Part shown: one piece after another, positions 16,620-24,993 of the stretch
Position numbering within the stretch: the stretch's first letter is position 1
How the letters are laid out: every line of letters starts with the position of its first letter
Source of the DNA: Actinomadura macrotermitis
GTDB lineage: Bacteria > Actinomycetota > Actinomycetes > Streptosporangiales > Streptosporangiaceae
Assembly: GCF_009604375.1 (NCBI RefSeq)
Contig: NZ_WEGH01000003.1
Location: forward strand, 1,302,001 to 1,366,000
Length of the DNA stretch: 64,000 bases
Reading direction: 5' to 3'
Notes under the pieces: model-generated
The model's input: the letters and a program-made list of their open reading frames with translations, nothing else
Database searches by the model: none
What the model was told of the DNA's origin: nothing
Program-made: the position numbers and the translations under genes

Positions 16620-18382
16620 CGGCCCGCCTCCGGGGAGTGCACGGCCCACTCCAGCAGGCCGAGGAAGGAACGGTTCAGCACGGCGGTGTCGGCCGCGCGC
16701 AGCGGATGGTGGCCGAGCAGCAGCGCCTGCCCGTACAGGCCCTGCACCGCCAGCTCGATCAGCCCGTCCTCCGCCAGCGCGGTGATGCGCCTGGTCAGCG
16801 GGTTGCGGTGGTTCAGCACCAGCTGCGGCCGGTCGGCCTGGACGGCGCCCTGCAGCGCGCCGAGCACGTCGGCGAACAGGTCGCCCGCCAGCTCGCGGGC
16901 CTCGGCCATGTCGGCCCGGTGCTGCGCGGCGCGGCTCGTCAGGTACAGCGCGGGCAGCGACGCGGGGTCGAAGTCGCGGATCACCACCTCGCAGCCGAGC
17001 CTCTCCACGGCCCGCTGCGCGGCGGCCAGGAACGGCCGCAGCGCCAGCTCGGCCTGCGGGTCCAGCACGCCGAAGTGGGTGGTCAGCTCGGCCGCGTCCA
17101 GCGGGCGCAGCGCGATCTCGGGGTCGATCGCCGGCAGCCGCTCGATGATCTCGGTGTCGTGCACGTAGCCGCCGTTGACCAGCCCGACGCCCTGCGCGGC
17201 CGACACCGCCGACAGCCGCCGGAACTCCTCCACGCTCGTCACGTACCGGGCGCCCGGGTGGCGGCGGCGGAACTCCGCCAGCGTCATCGGCCCGGCCGAG
17301 GTCTCGAACTCCAGCCAGCGGTCGACCAGGCGCAGCATGTCGTCGTCGTGCAGCGCCATCGCCTTCACGCCGAGCTGGTGCAGGCGCAGGAACCCGCGCA
17401 GCCGCGCCGGGTCGGTCTCCGACAGGCGGACGAGCCACTGCCGCAGCCGGTCGCCCAGGGCGTCCCGGGTGGACTCCAGCAGCTCGTCCTCGTACAGCGC
17501 CTCACGGCTCGCCGTAGGACGCAGCTCACCGGCGTCCACCACGCACCGGACGAAGAACGCCCACTCGGGGAGCAGGCCCTCCACGCCCTCGGCCAGCAGC
17601 ATCCGCTTGAGGTAGACGCGGTGCGCCCCGCGCGCGCTCGGCGCGACGGGCTGGGGCAGCACGAACGCCACTCCCGTCAAGCCCGCCTCGGGCACGTCCA
17701 GGTCGATGACGTCGAACGGCTCGAAACCGAACAGCTCCTTGCAGTAGGCGTCCAGCGCCCGCCGCCGCCGGGCCGGGTCCGGATACGACCCCTGCCAGGG
17801 CGGCCCGTCCCCCGTGACGGCCTCGCCGTCCACGGTCAGCTCGATCGGCAGCAGGCTCCCGTAGGCCGCCGCCAGCTCCCGCACCACCGGCGGGGACAGC
17901 AGCTCCCCCGCGTCCTGCCGGGCTCGCAGCGACACCGTCGTGCCGGGCTCGTCGCGCTCCCCCGGCTCCACCCGGTAGCTGCCGCCCGCCAGGCCGACCC
18001 ACCGGACGGCCGCGCCGCCCTTCGCCGACCGCGTCACGACCTCGATCTCGTCGGCGACCAGGAACGCCGACAGCAGGCCGATGCCGAACTGGCCGAGGAA
18101 GTCGTGCCGGGCGAACCCCAGCTCGTCGCGCTTGGACGACCGGCCGATCGTGGCCAGCAGCCGGTGCACCTCGTCCTCGGTCAGCCCGACACCGTCGTCA
18201 TGGACCCGCAGCACCCCGCCGCCGGTCTCGATCCGCACCCGGCCGCCCGCACCCCGCGCCGTGATCGCGTCCACCGCGTTCTGCAGCAGCTCCCGCAGGT
18301 ACACCCGCGGGCTCGAGTACAGATGCCGGCTGAGGAGATCGACCACACCCCGCAGATCGACCTGGAAAGCCTGCTCCGCCAA
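16616..18382 (-). CDS. Hsp90-family ATPase (HtpG-like)
   Basis: This 588-residue GHKL ATPase of the Hsp90 family is a little shorter than standard HtpG (about 620-630). The Bergerat fold is intact: ELLQNAVDA (Glu31, Asn35), DDGVG (62-66) and GQFGIG (97-102, followed by LLSAFLVAD). The middle domain keeps the catalytic arginine region (RPTASREALYEDE). The C-terminal part is divergent from HtpG and less charged. The start is a rare TTG at 18382 with GGGAGG eight bases upstream. No other in-frame start keeps the N-terminal strand. It is the first gene of a two-gene operon with the TPR protein. It is probably a specialised actinobacterial Hsp90 rather than the housekeeping chaperone. Confidence 0.9.
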   Translation of the reverse strand: MAEQAFQVDLRGVVDLLSRHLYSSPRVYLRELLQNAVDAITARGAGGRVRIETGGGVLRVHDDGVGLTEDEVHRLLATIGRSSKRDELGFARHDFLGQFGIGLLSAFLVADEIEVVTRSAKGGAAVRWVGLAGGSYRVEPGERDEPGTTVSLRARQDAGELLSPPVVRELAAAYGSLLPIELTVDGEAVTGDGPPWQGSYPDPARRRRALDAYCKELFGFEPFDVIDLDVPEAGLTGVAFVLPQPVAPSARGAHRVYLKRMLLAEGVEGLLPEWAFFVRCVVDAGELRPTASREALYEDELLESTRDALGDRLRQWLVRLSETDPARLRGFLRLHQLGVKAMALHDDDMLRLVDRWLEFETSAGPMTLAEFRRRHPGARYVTSVEEFRRLSAVSAAQGVGLVNGGYVHDTEIIERLPAIDPEIALRPLDAAELTTHFGVLDPQAELALRPFLAAAQRAVERLGCEVVIRDFDPASLPALYLTSRAAQHRADMAEARELAGDLFADVLGALQGAVQADRPQLVLNHRNPLTRRITALAEDGLIELAVQGLYGQALLLGHHPLRAADTAVLNRSFLGLLEWAVHSPEAGR

Positions 18383-18459
18383 ACCCGCCCCTCCCGTCGC
18401 AAACGACGGCAGCCTATCGGGGCGGGTCCGACAAAACCTCCCGCTTTCCGGCGCCCCGG

Positions 18460-18861
18460 CTACGGCTGCTCCACCTGGACCGGCGTGCCGTAGTCGCTGA
18501 ACCCGATCCGGAACGACCTGGTCACCGGGTTGCGGTCGGCCACGCCCGGCGCCGGGGACGCCGGCGTCGTGCTCAGGTCGATGACCTTGACCTGCCCGCC
18601 GGCCACCTCGACCGAGCCGCTCACCCTGTTGCCGCCCGGCTCGTACGCCAGGTTCGGGTCACCGGGCCTGGCGGTGTAGGCGAACCGGTACCGGCCGGGC
18701 GCGCCCGGCACCTGCTTCACCGCGCCGAGGTGGTCCAGGACCTTCAGCAGCCGCCCCGGCCCCGACCACAGCAGCTCCGTCGCCAGCAGGGATCCGGCGG
18801 GCCCGTTCAGCGCCGCCTCGACGAAAGCGGTGTACGCGGCGTCTTGCGTCGTCTCACTCAC
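18460..18861 (-). CDS. conserved hypothetical protein, LppX/LprG-like fold suspected
   Basis: This is a 133-residue protein. The GTG at 18861 is preferred because GAGGGA lies just before it; reading further upstream gives an arginine-rich, unlikely start. The body resembles actinobacterial lipid-binding lipoproteins: a helix with AAYTAFVEAAL, then SGSVEVAGGQVKVIDLST and an ending FRIGFSDYGTPVQVEQP. No signal peptide or lipobox is present, so it should be cytoplasmic. It lies 78 bp upstream of the Hsp90-family gene on the same strand and may share its transcript. The fold comparison is by eye only. Confidence 0.6.
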   Translation of the reverse strand: MSETTQDAAYTAFVEAALNGPAGSLLATELLWSGPGRLLKVLDHLGAVKQVPGAPGRYRFAYTARPGDPNLAYEPGGNRVSGSVEVAGGQVKVIDLSTTPASPAPGVADRNPVTRSFRIGFSDYGTPVQVEQP

Positions 18862-18958
18862 GTCCCTCGAACGCCACGGCCCCGCGAAAAGGTTGGCAGC
18901 GAACGGATTTCTCCGAACCATCGAACACCCACGGCGATCATTGCTAACTTTCCGTGAC

Positions 18959-19810
18959 ATGCCCGGACGTCAGCATGACGCGATCAACGACCTGATCCGC
19001 ACCCACCCCGACCTTGCCCTGTGGGCACTGCGCACCGTGGCCGGCGCGGACGTGGTCACCTCGGGACGCCTGAGAGTCCACAAAGGAGAGCTCAACGACC
19101 GCATCTCCACCGACCGCCAGGCTGACACCCTCTTCGTCGACGGCCCCTTCCACTCCCCCCATCGGCTCCTGATCAGCGAGGTCGAGACCAGGCTGACGAA
19201 GGCCAAGCTGGAGCAGTGCGCCCGCTACGGGGCGATCCTCCTCGTCCAGTACAACAAGCCGGTCCACGTCGTGATGTTCACCCCCGACCCCAGGGCCGAC
19301 CGGTTCTCCGCCCCCGTCACGATCACGCGCGGCGACGTGAGCGTCGCCCTCAAGCCCGTCATCGTCGGCCCGGCCCAGCTCCCCGTCATCACCGAGCCCG
19401 CCCAGGTCGCCGCCGACCCGGCCCTGGCCACCCTCGCGGTCATGGCCCACGGCCTGGAGAAGGACGTCGGCCCCGCCTACCTCGAAGGGCTGGACGCCAT
19501 CGAAACCGAACACGCTATGCGATACTTCGATTACGCGACCAACATGTCCGCCGTCTCCGTCCGCACCCAGCTGGAGCAGCTCATGACCACCACCGACCTG
19601 CCCCTCCGCAGCGAATTCGCCAAGCGCCACATCGCCCAAGGCAAGGTCGAGGGCGAGGTCATCTGCCTCTTCGCCGTGCTGGAGGCGCGGGGCCTGACGG
19701 TCTCCAGCGCAGCCAAGGACCGCATCAACACCTGCGACGACCCCGACCAGCTCCGCGCCTGGGTCCAGCGCGCCGCCGTTGCCGAGACCACCGACCAGAT
19801 CTTCGACTGA
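18959..19810 (+). CDS. Rpn/YadD-like PD-(D/E)XK family protein (putative)
   Basis: This 283-residue protein resembles a widespread actinomycete family related to Rpn/PDDEXK transposase-nuclease-like proteins. It opens HDAINDLIRTHPDLALWALRTVAG, where family members have a similar helix. The putative nuclease core has an Asp in RQADTLFVDG and an E-x-E in LLISEVETRLTKAKLEQCARYG. The C-terminus (EGEVICLFAVLEARGLTVSS, then CDDPDQLRAWVQRAA) is the most recognisable family part. No Shine-Dalgarno sequence precedes the ATG at 18959, but TAACTT lies eight bases upstream, consistent with a leaderless transcript. Nuclease activity is not certain, because the canonical E-x-K/Q is altered. Confidence 0.6.
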   Translation: MPGRQHDAINDLIRTHPDLALWALRTVAGADVVTSGRLRVHKGELNDRISTDRQADTLFVDGPFHSPHRLLISEVETRLTKAKLEQCARYGAILLVQYNKPVHVVMFTPDPRADRFSAPVTITRGDVSVALKPVIVGPAQLPVITEPAQVAADPALATLAVMAHGLEKDVGPAYLEGLDAIETEHAMRYFDYATNMSAVSVRTQLEQLMTTTDLPLRSEFAKRHIAQGKVEGEVICLFAVLEARGLTVSSAAKDRINTCDDPDQLRAWVQRAAVAETTDQIFD

Positions 19811-19853
19811 ACCACGCCCCAGGCGCTCACCATCTGCGCTGCGGCAGCGAAAA

Positions 19854-19880
19854 GCCCCGGACCGCTGCGCGGTCCGGGGC
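19854..19880 (-). terminator. terminator of mdh
   Basis: A perfect 12-bp stem (GCCCCGGACCGC / GCGGTCCGGGGC) with a TGC loop lies 16 bp after the mdh stop codon. It is also 43 bp after the convergent Rpn-like gene, so it may act on both strands. Confidence 0.75.
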
Positions 19881-19896
19881 CTTCTCGGCTAACGGG

Positions 19897-20886
19897 TCAG
19901 ATCAGGCCGAGCTTGCGGACCGCGTCGCGCTCCTCGCTCAGCTCCGCCACCGAGGCGTCGATGCGGGTGCGGGAGAACTCGTTGACCTCCAGGCCCTGGA
20001 CGATCTCCCACTTGCCGTCCTTGGTGGTGACGGGGAAGGAGGAGATGAGGCCCTCGGGCACGCCGTAGGAGCCGTCCGACACCACGGCCATGGACGTCCA
20101 GTCGCCCTCGGCGGTGCCGTTCACCCAGGTGTGGACGTGGTCGATCGCGGCCGACGCGGCCGACGCGGCCGACGACGCGCCCCGCGCCTCGATGATCGCG
20201 GCGCCGCGCTTGGCGACGGTCGGGATGAAGTCGTCGGCCAGCCACTGCTGGTCGTTCACCACCTCGGCGGCGTTCTTCCCGGCGATCTCGGCGTGGAAGA
20301 TGTCGGGGTACTGGGTCGCCGAGTGGTTGCCCCAGATGGTGAGCTTCTTGATGTCGGCCACCGACACGCCGGTCTTCTTGGCCAGCTGCGCGAGGGCGCG
20401 GTTGTGGTCCAGGCGCGTCATCGCGGTGAACCGCTCGGCCGGGACGTCGGGCGCGTGCTGCTGCGCGATCAGCGAGTTGGTGTTGGCCGGGTTGCCGACC
20501 ACCAGCACCTTGATGTCGTCGGCGGCGCCGGCGTTGATCGCCTCGCCCTGCGGCTTGAAGATCCCGCCGTTGGCCTCCAGCAGGTCGCCCCGCTCCATGC
20601 CCTTGGTGCGCGGGCGGGCGCCGACCAGCAGCGCGACGTTGGCGCCGTCGAAGGCCTTGGTGGCGTCGTCGAAGATGTCGACGCCGGCCAGCAGCGGGAA
20701 CGCGCAGTCGTCCAGCTCCATCGCGGTGCCCTCGGCGGCCTTCACCGCCTGCGGGATCTCCAGGAGCCGCAGGCGTACGGGTACGTCCGCGCCGAGCAGC
20801 TGCCCGGACGCGATGCGGAACAGCAGCGCGTAGCCGATCTGGCCGGCGGCTCCGGTGACGGTGACGTTGACAGGGGTGCGCGTCAT
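19897..20886 (-). CDS. mdh: malate dehydrogenase
   Basis: This 329-residue NAD-dependent malate dehydrogenase of the TCA cycle interconverts malate and oxaloacetate. The NAD loop is GAAGQIG (12-18), the substrate arginines lie in VGARPRTKGMERGD and TRLDHNRA, and the catalytic His is in WGNHSATQYPD (about 188). RGASSAASAASAAIDHV is the family's alanine-rich helix. The start MTRTPVNVTV at 20886 fits the family; an ATG six codons upstream at 20904 is an alternative. Downstream is its own hairpin terminator. The icd gene lies upstream on the same strand, 286 bp away and behind its own terminator, so each has its own promoter. Confidence 0.96.
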   Translation of the reverse strand: MTRTPVNVTVTGAAGQIGYALLFRIASGQLLGADVPVRLRLLEIPQAVKAAEGTAMELDDCAFPLLAGVDIFDDATKAFDGANVALLVGARPRTKGMERGDLLEANGGIFKPQGEAINAGAADDIKVLVVGNPANTNSLIAQQHAPDVPAERFTAMTRLDHNRALAQLAKKTGVSVADIKKLTIWGNHSATQYPDIFHAEIAGKNAAEVVNDQQWLADDFIPTVAKRGAAIIEARGASSAASAASAAIDHVHTWVNGTAEGDWTSMAVVSDGSYGVPEGLISSFPVTTKDGKWEIVQGLEVNEFSRTRIDASVAELSEERDAVRKLGLI

Positions 20887-21081
20887 TGTCTGAATCATCT
20901 CCATGCAGTGACCTGACGGGGCTCAGGCGGCCATCCTTGGGGACCCGACCGCCCGAGAGGAGCGCCGCCATGCGGGTCTCTCGTCGTCGAGATATCCACC
21001 CGCCAGGCTATCGCGCGCCGCCGGTGCCGGACGCGCCAGGTACGCGGACCGGCATATCAGCGCGTCGCGGCCGGAAGCACG

Positions 21082-21112
21082 AAGGCCGCCCCGGGGTGGC
21101 CGGGGCGGCCTT
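21082..21112 (-). terminator. terminator of icd
   Basis: A perfect 13-bp stem (AAGGCCGCCCCGG / CCGGGGCGGCCTT) with a five-base loop lies 60 bp past the icd stop codon. It ends in TT on the plus strand and AA on the other. Confidence 0.75.
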
Positions 21113-21172
21113 GGGATCATGCGGGCGCGGTGCGGCGGGTGAGCCGCGTCACGCCGGGGCGCGAAGCGGCCG

Positions 21173-22390
21173 TCAGCCGTTGATCTTCTTCTGGAGGTTG
21201 GTGTCCAGCGCCTCGAGGAACTGCTCGGTGGTCAGCCAGGGGGTGTCGTTGCCGACGATCAAGGCCAGGTCCTTGGTCATCTGGCCGGCCTCGACGGTCT
21301 CGATGCAGACCTGCTCCAGGGCCCGGGCGAAGCCGATGACCTCGGGGGTGTTGTCGAGCTTGCCGCGGTGCTCCAGGCCGCGCGTCCACGCGAAGATGGA
21401 CGCGATCGGGTTGGTGGAGGTCGGCTTGCCCTGCTGGTGCTGCCGGTAGTGGCGGGTCACCGTGCCGTGCGCGGCCTCGGCCTCCAGGGTCTTGCCGTCC
21501 GGCGTCATCAGGACCGAGGTCATGAGGCCGAGCGAGCCGAAGCCCTGGGCGAGGGTGTCGGACTGGACGTCGCCGTCGTAGTTCTTGGCCGCCCAGACGA
21601 AGCCGCCCTCCCACTTGAGCGCGGCGGCGACCATGTCGTCGATGAGCCGGTGCTCGTAGGTCAGGCCCTTGGCCTCGAAGTCGGCCTTGAACTCGGCGTC
21701 GAACACCTCCTGGAAGATGTCCTTGAACCGGCCGTCGTAGGCCTTGAGGATGGTGTTCTTCGTCGACAGGTACAGCGGCATCTCGCGCTCCAGCGCGTAC
21801 CGCATGCTGGTCCGCGCGAAGTCGCGGATCGAGTCGTCGTAGTTGTACATCCCCATCGCGACGCCGCCGCCGGGGAAGTCGGCGACCTCGAACTCCATCG
21901 GCTCGCCGCCGTCGGCCGGGGTGTAGCTGAGCGTCACCTTGCCGGGGCCGGGGACGACGAAGTCGGTCGCCTTGTACTGGTCGCCGTGGGCGTGGCGGCC
22001 GATGATGATCGGCTTGGTCCAGCCGGGCACCAGGCGGGGCACGTTGCGGGCGATGATCGGCTCGCGGAAGATCACACCGCCGAGGATGTTACGGATCGTT
22101 CCATTGGGGGAACGCCACATCTTCTTGAGGCCGAACTCCTCCACCCGGGCCTCGTCGGGGGTGATGGTGGCGCACTTCACGCCGACGCCGTACTGCTTGA
22201 TGGCGTTGGCGGAGTCGATGGTGACCTGGTCGTCCGTGGCGTCACGGTGCTCGATCCCGAGGTCGTAGTACTTCAGATCGACGTCCAGGTACGGCAGGAT
22301 CAGCTGGTCCTTGATGAATTTCCAGATGATCCGCGTCATTTCGTCCCCGTCGAGTTCGACGACGGGGGCCGCTACCTTGATCTTGGGCAT
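21173..22390 (-). CDS. icd: NADP-dependent isocitrate dehydrogenase
   Basis: This 405-residue homodimeric (type II, eukaryote-like) isocitrate dehydrogenase converts isocitrate to 2-oxoglutarate with NADP. It opens VAAPVVELDGDEMTRIIWKFIKDQLI (read in segments), the usual start of this subfamily. It has the substrate loop KKMWRSPNGTIRNILGG with the binding Ser and Arg, and EAAHGTVTRHYRQHQQG with the NADP-specific His/Arg region. Metal ligands are in YDGDVQSD. A GGGA sequence precedes the ATG by about ten bases. A GGTCTAGACC palindrome lies about 75 bp upstream of the start. Confidence 0.96.
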   Translation of the reverse strand: MPKIKVAAPVVELDGDEMTRIIWKFIKDQLILPYLDVDLKYYDLGIEHRDATDDQVTIDSANAIKQYGVGVKCATITPDEARVEEFGLKKMWRSPNGTIRNILGGVIFREPIIARNVPRLVPGWTKPIIIGRHAHGDQYKATDFVVPGPGKVTLSYTPADGGEPMEFEVADFPGGGVAMGMYNYDDSIRDFARTSMRYALEREMPLYLSTKNTILKAYDGRFKDIFQEVFDAEFKADFEAKGLTYEHRLIDDMVAAALKWEGGFVWAAKNYDGDVQSDTLAQGFGSLGLMTSVLMTPDGKTLEAEAAHGTVTRHYRQHQQGKPTSTNPIASIFAWTRGLEHRGKLDNTPEVIGFARALEQVCIETVEAGQMTKDLALIVGNDTPWLTTEQFLEALDTNLQKKING

Positions 22391-22464
22391 GTGTTGCTGT
22401 CCCTTTCCTACACCGGCCAGCAGTCCTTGTAAGGCTCACTGGGAGGCTATCCGAGCGAGGCCAA

Positions 22465-22476
22465 AGGTCTAGACCT
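22465..22476. promoter_or_regulatory. dre-like palindrome AGGTCTAGACCT upstream of icd
   Basis: A perfect 12-bp palindrome whose core GGTCTAGACC matches the core of the DasR response element known from Streptomyces (GntR/HutC family). It lies 75-86 bp upstream of the icd start codon, in a relatively AT-rich stretch likely to hold the promoter. The site is seen; the regulator is inferred. Confidence 0.5.
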
Positions 22477-22538
22477 CGCCCCACCAATTTGGATCTATCG
22501 CCATAAAGGCCGCAGGTCGGGGCCCGCGGCGCGGGGGG

Positions 22539-22859
22539 TCATCGGTGCGGCGGCACGACCCAGGCGACCACCGCGATGGCGACGGCGAAGGTCGCCATCG
22601 TCGTCACGTCCAGCCATTTCTTGCGGGTCTCCAGCATCCCGACCTGGCTGGGCGGCAGGACGAGCCGGGCGAGCGCGCCGAACAGCACGGCGGCGGCCAT
22701 CAGCCCCGAGCCCTTGCGGAAGTAGTCGAGTGCGCAGAGCGTCAGCCCGCCGGCGACGCCGCACAGCACGATCAGGTAGGGCAGCTGGCCGAGCCAGTGC
22801 GGCGCCGCTCCCCGGCGCCGGGGTGCCCGGCGCCGTCGCCGGTGCAGCTCCGTGCTCAT
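22539..22859 (-). CDS. DUF3017 membrane protein
   Basis: This small membrane protein of 106 residues has an arginine-rich N-terminus (HRRRRRAPRRRGAAPH) followed by three hydrophobic segments: LPYLIVLCGVAGGLTLCAL, MAAAVLFGALARLVLP and MATFAVAIAVVAWVV. The central GMLETRKKWLDV is typical of DUF3017. The ATG at 22859 has GGAG six bases before it. DUF3017 genes usually follow folD directly in actinomycetes; here folD lies about 1.1 kb upstream, with an oppositely oriented FHA gene between them. Function is unknown. Confidence 0.85.
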   Translation of the reverse strand: MSTELHRRRRRAPRRRGAAPHWLGQLPYLIVLCGVAGGLTLCALDYFRKGSGLMAAAVLFGALARLVLPPSQVGMLETRKKWLDVTTMATFAVAIAVVAWVVPPHR

Positions 22860-23198
22860 GCCTCGCTCCGCTCGCAGGCCCGCGGGCGCTGGTCGGGGGC
22901 CGGTCACGCGGGGTGCCGCGCGGCGGGCGGTCCCCGCGCTCCGCTCAGTTCCGTCCACTTTCTACGTTAGTGGGAATCGGGACCCGTCACGACATCGCAC
23001 GACCGCGCGGCGCGCCGGCACGTGCCGCCTCGGCCCGGGGCACGCATCCGGACGAGGCGGGACAAGTGGGGCGCGGCAGCTGTCCCGAGGCGCGAGAACC
23101 CTTATGCCACAGTCCCTACTCGCCAGTAAGAGGGTGTGATGGGTGGCGACCCGGGTAACTCGGCAGACAGGGGTCGCTAACTAGCTGGGAGGACTGCC
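22860..23198. other. 339-bp divergent intergenic region
   Basis: No gene is seen. It should hold the promoters of the DUF3017 gene (minus) and the FHA gene (plus). AT-richer patches occur near 22958-22975 and 23100-23140. Confidence 0.45.
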
Positions 23199-23924
23199 GT
23201 GGAGGGGCCGTTCATGCGGATCGAGGACAGCGGGCTGGTCATACCGCTGCGCCCCGACGTCACGACGGTCGGGCGAGGGAGAGGAGTTGACGTCCACCTC
23301 GACGACCCGAGTGTGTCCCGTTTGCACGCAGAGATTGTTCGGCGCGGCCCGTACGTGTACGTCGTCGACATGGGGTTGTCCCGCAACGGGACCCGTGTCA
23401 ACGGCCGGCCGATCGCGCGCCGCGTCCTGGAGGACGGCGACGTCGTGAGCTTCGGCACGGCGCGCTGCCGGCTGGGGGGCATCCCCCGCGAGGAGGTCGA
23501 TCCCGACGTCGAGCTGCGGCGCGCGGTGGCGCCGGAGCTGACCCGGCGGGAGGTCGACGTGCTCACCTCGCTCTGCCGGCCCGCCCTGTCCGACGAGGCG
23601 TTCGTGGCACCCGCCACCGCCCGTGACATCGCCGGCGACCTCGTGGTCACCGAGGCCGCGGTGAAGCAGCACCTGCTGCGTCTCTACCAGAAGTTCCGCA
23701 TCCCCGAGGGACCCAACCGGCGCACCCGGCTCGCCAACGAGGTCATCGCGATGGGGCTCGTCCGGCCGCTGCCGCCGGTGCACGTGCCCCAGCAGGGCCG
23801 GCCGCTGGACGGCCAGCCGGCGGGCGGCGTGCGCCGCCCGGCGCCACCGGGCGCCGCCGGGCACGGACCGGGCCGCGTGCCCGGCCCGCGGCCCACCACC
23901 ACGGCGGGCCGCCGGGCGAGCTAG
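23199..23924 (+). CDS. FHA domain protein with C-terminal helix-turn-helix
   Basis: This 241-residue protein has an FHA phosphothreonine-binding domain at about residues 10-95: VGRGRGVDVHLDDPSVSRLHAEI, then NGTRVNGRPI. A helical region of the LuxR/winged type follows (ELTRREVDVLTSLCRP, then VVTEAAVKQHLLRLYQKFRIPE), and a Pro/Gly-rich disordered tail ends the protein. It would read Ser/Thr-kinase phosphorylation and could bind DNA or act as a scaffold. The GTG start at 23199 has GGGAGGA upstream. It sits between folD and DUF3017 on the opposite strand and shares a bidirectional hairpin with folD. Confidence 0.88.
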   Translation: MEGPFMRIEDSGLVIPLRPDVTTVGRGRGVDVHLDDPSVSRLHAEIVRRGPYVYVVDMGLSRNGTRVNGRPIARRVLEDGDVVSFGTARCRLGGIPREEVDPDVELRRAVAPELTRREVDVLTSLCRPALSDEAFVAPATARDIAGDLVVTEAAVKQHLLRLYQKFRIPEGPNRRTRLANEVIAMGLVRPLPPVHVPQQGRPLDGQPAGGVRRPAPPGAAGHGPGRVPGPRPTTTAGRRAS

Positions 23925-23938
23925 CCCGGCACGTACGG

Positions 23939-23975
23939 GGCCGCCCTCCCCCGGCAGCGCATCGGGAGGGCGGCC
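23939..23975. terminator. bidirectional terminator between FHA gene and folD
   Basis: A perfect 12-bp stem (GGCCGCCCTCCC / GGGAGGGCGGCC) with a 13-base loop lies between two convergent stop codons. Confidence 0.65.
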
Positions 23976-23987
23976 ACCCGGCCGGGC

Positions 23988-24845
23988 CTAAAGCGACTCC
24001 GCGGCCTTCTCGGCCGCCTCGACGACGTTGGCCAGCAGCATCGCGCGGGTCATCGGGCCGACGCCGCCGGGGTTCGGGGCCACCCATCCGGCGACCTCGC
24101 GCACGTCGCCCGCGACGTCGCCGGCGAGCCTGCCGTCCACCCGGGACACGCCGACGTCCAGCACGGCCGCGCCGGGCTTGACCATGTCGGCGGTGATCAG
24201 GCCGGGGACGCCCGCGGCGGCCACCACGATGTCGGCCTGGCGGGTGTGCGCGGCCAGGTCGCGGGTGGCGGTGTGGCAGAGGGTGACGGTGGAGTTCTCG
24301 CTGCGCCGGGTCAGCAGCAGCCCGAGCGCGCGGCCGACGGTGATGCCGCGGCCGACCACGGTGACCTCGGCGCCCTTCAGCGGCACGTCGAAGCGGCGCA
24401 GCAGCTCCACGATGCCCTTGGGGGTGCACGGCAGCGGGCCGGGCTGCATGAGGACCAGGCGGCCGAGGTTGACCGGGTGCAGGCCGTCGGCGTCCTTGGC
24501 CGGGTCGATGCGCTCCAGCACGCGCTGCTCGTCCAGGCCCTTCGGCAGCGGCAGCTGCACGATGTAGCCGGTGCAGGCCGGGTCGGCGTTCAGCTCGGCG
24601 ACGGCGCGCTCGACGTCGTCCTGGGCGGCGTCGGCCGGCAGGTCGCGGCGGATGCTCTCGATGCCGACCTCGGCGCAGTCGCGGTGCTTCATGTTCACGT
24701 AGGCCTGGCTGCCGGGGTCGTCGCCGACCAGGACGGTGCCGAGCCCGACGCCGACGCCGCGGTCGCGCAGCGCCGCCACGCGGATCTTCAGCCTGGCCCG
24801 GATCTCCGCCGCCGTCGCCTTGCCGTCCAGGATCTGTGCCGTCAT
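23988..24845 (-). CDS. folD: bifunctional methylenetetrahydrofolate dehydrogenase / methenyltetrahydrofolate cyclohydrolase
   Basis: This 285-residue one-carbon enzyme interconverts 5,10-methylene-, 5,10-methenyl- and 10-formyl-THF. It has VGDDPGSQAYVNMKHRDC with the catalytic lysine region, YIVQLPLPKGLDE, KDADGLHPVNLG, and the nucleotide loop VVGRGITVGRALGLLL. It ends PGGVGPMTRAMLLANVV. The start at 24845 follows GCGGAGGAAG. The 10-formyl-THF it supplies is used by purN and purH about 3 kb away, though they are not in one transcript. Confidence 0.95.
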   Translation of the reverse strand: MTAQILDGKATAAEIRARLKIRVAALRDRGVGVGLGTVLVGDDPGSQAYVNMKHRDCAEVGIESIRRDLPADAAQDDVERAVAELNADPACTGYIVQLPLPKGLDEQRVLERIDPAKDADGLHPVNLGRLVLMQPGPLPCTPKGIVELLRRFDVPLKGAEVTVVGRGITVGRALGLLLTRRSENSTVTLCHTATRDLAAHTRQADIVVAAAGVPGLITADMVKPGAAVLDVGVSRVDGRLAGDVAGDVREVAGWVAPNPGGVGPMTRAMLLANVVEAAEKAAESL

Positions 24846-24993
24846 GTGCTTCCTCCGCGCCAATCCCACCGGGGCCGTGCCCACGGCTGCGATGCCGGTC
24901 ACCCAGGCGCGCGGTGTCCGGACTCGGTTCGCTCCCCGGTGGTCGAGCCCACCTTGACCGCGCCAGTCGCGTGTCCGCCCATGCTAACGGCCG

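Noticed and set aside
13908..17168. Very long open frame on the plus strand opposite the TPR and Hsp90-family genes
   Set aside because: It is a shadow: high GC leaves few stops on the opposite strand, and the translation is low-complexity with no domain, while the minus-strand proteins have clear motifs.
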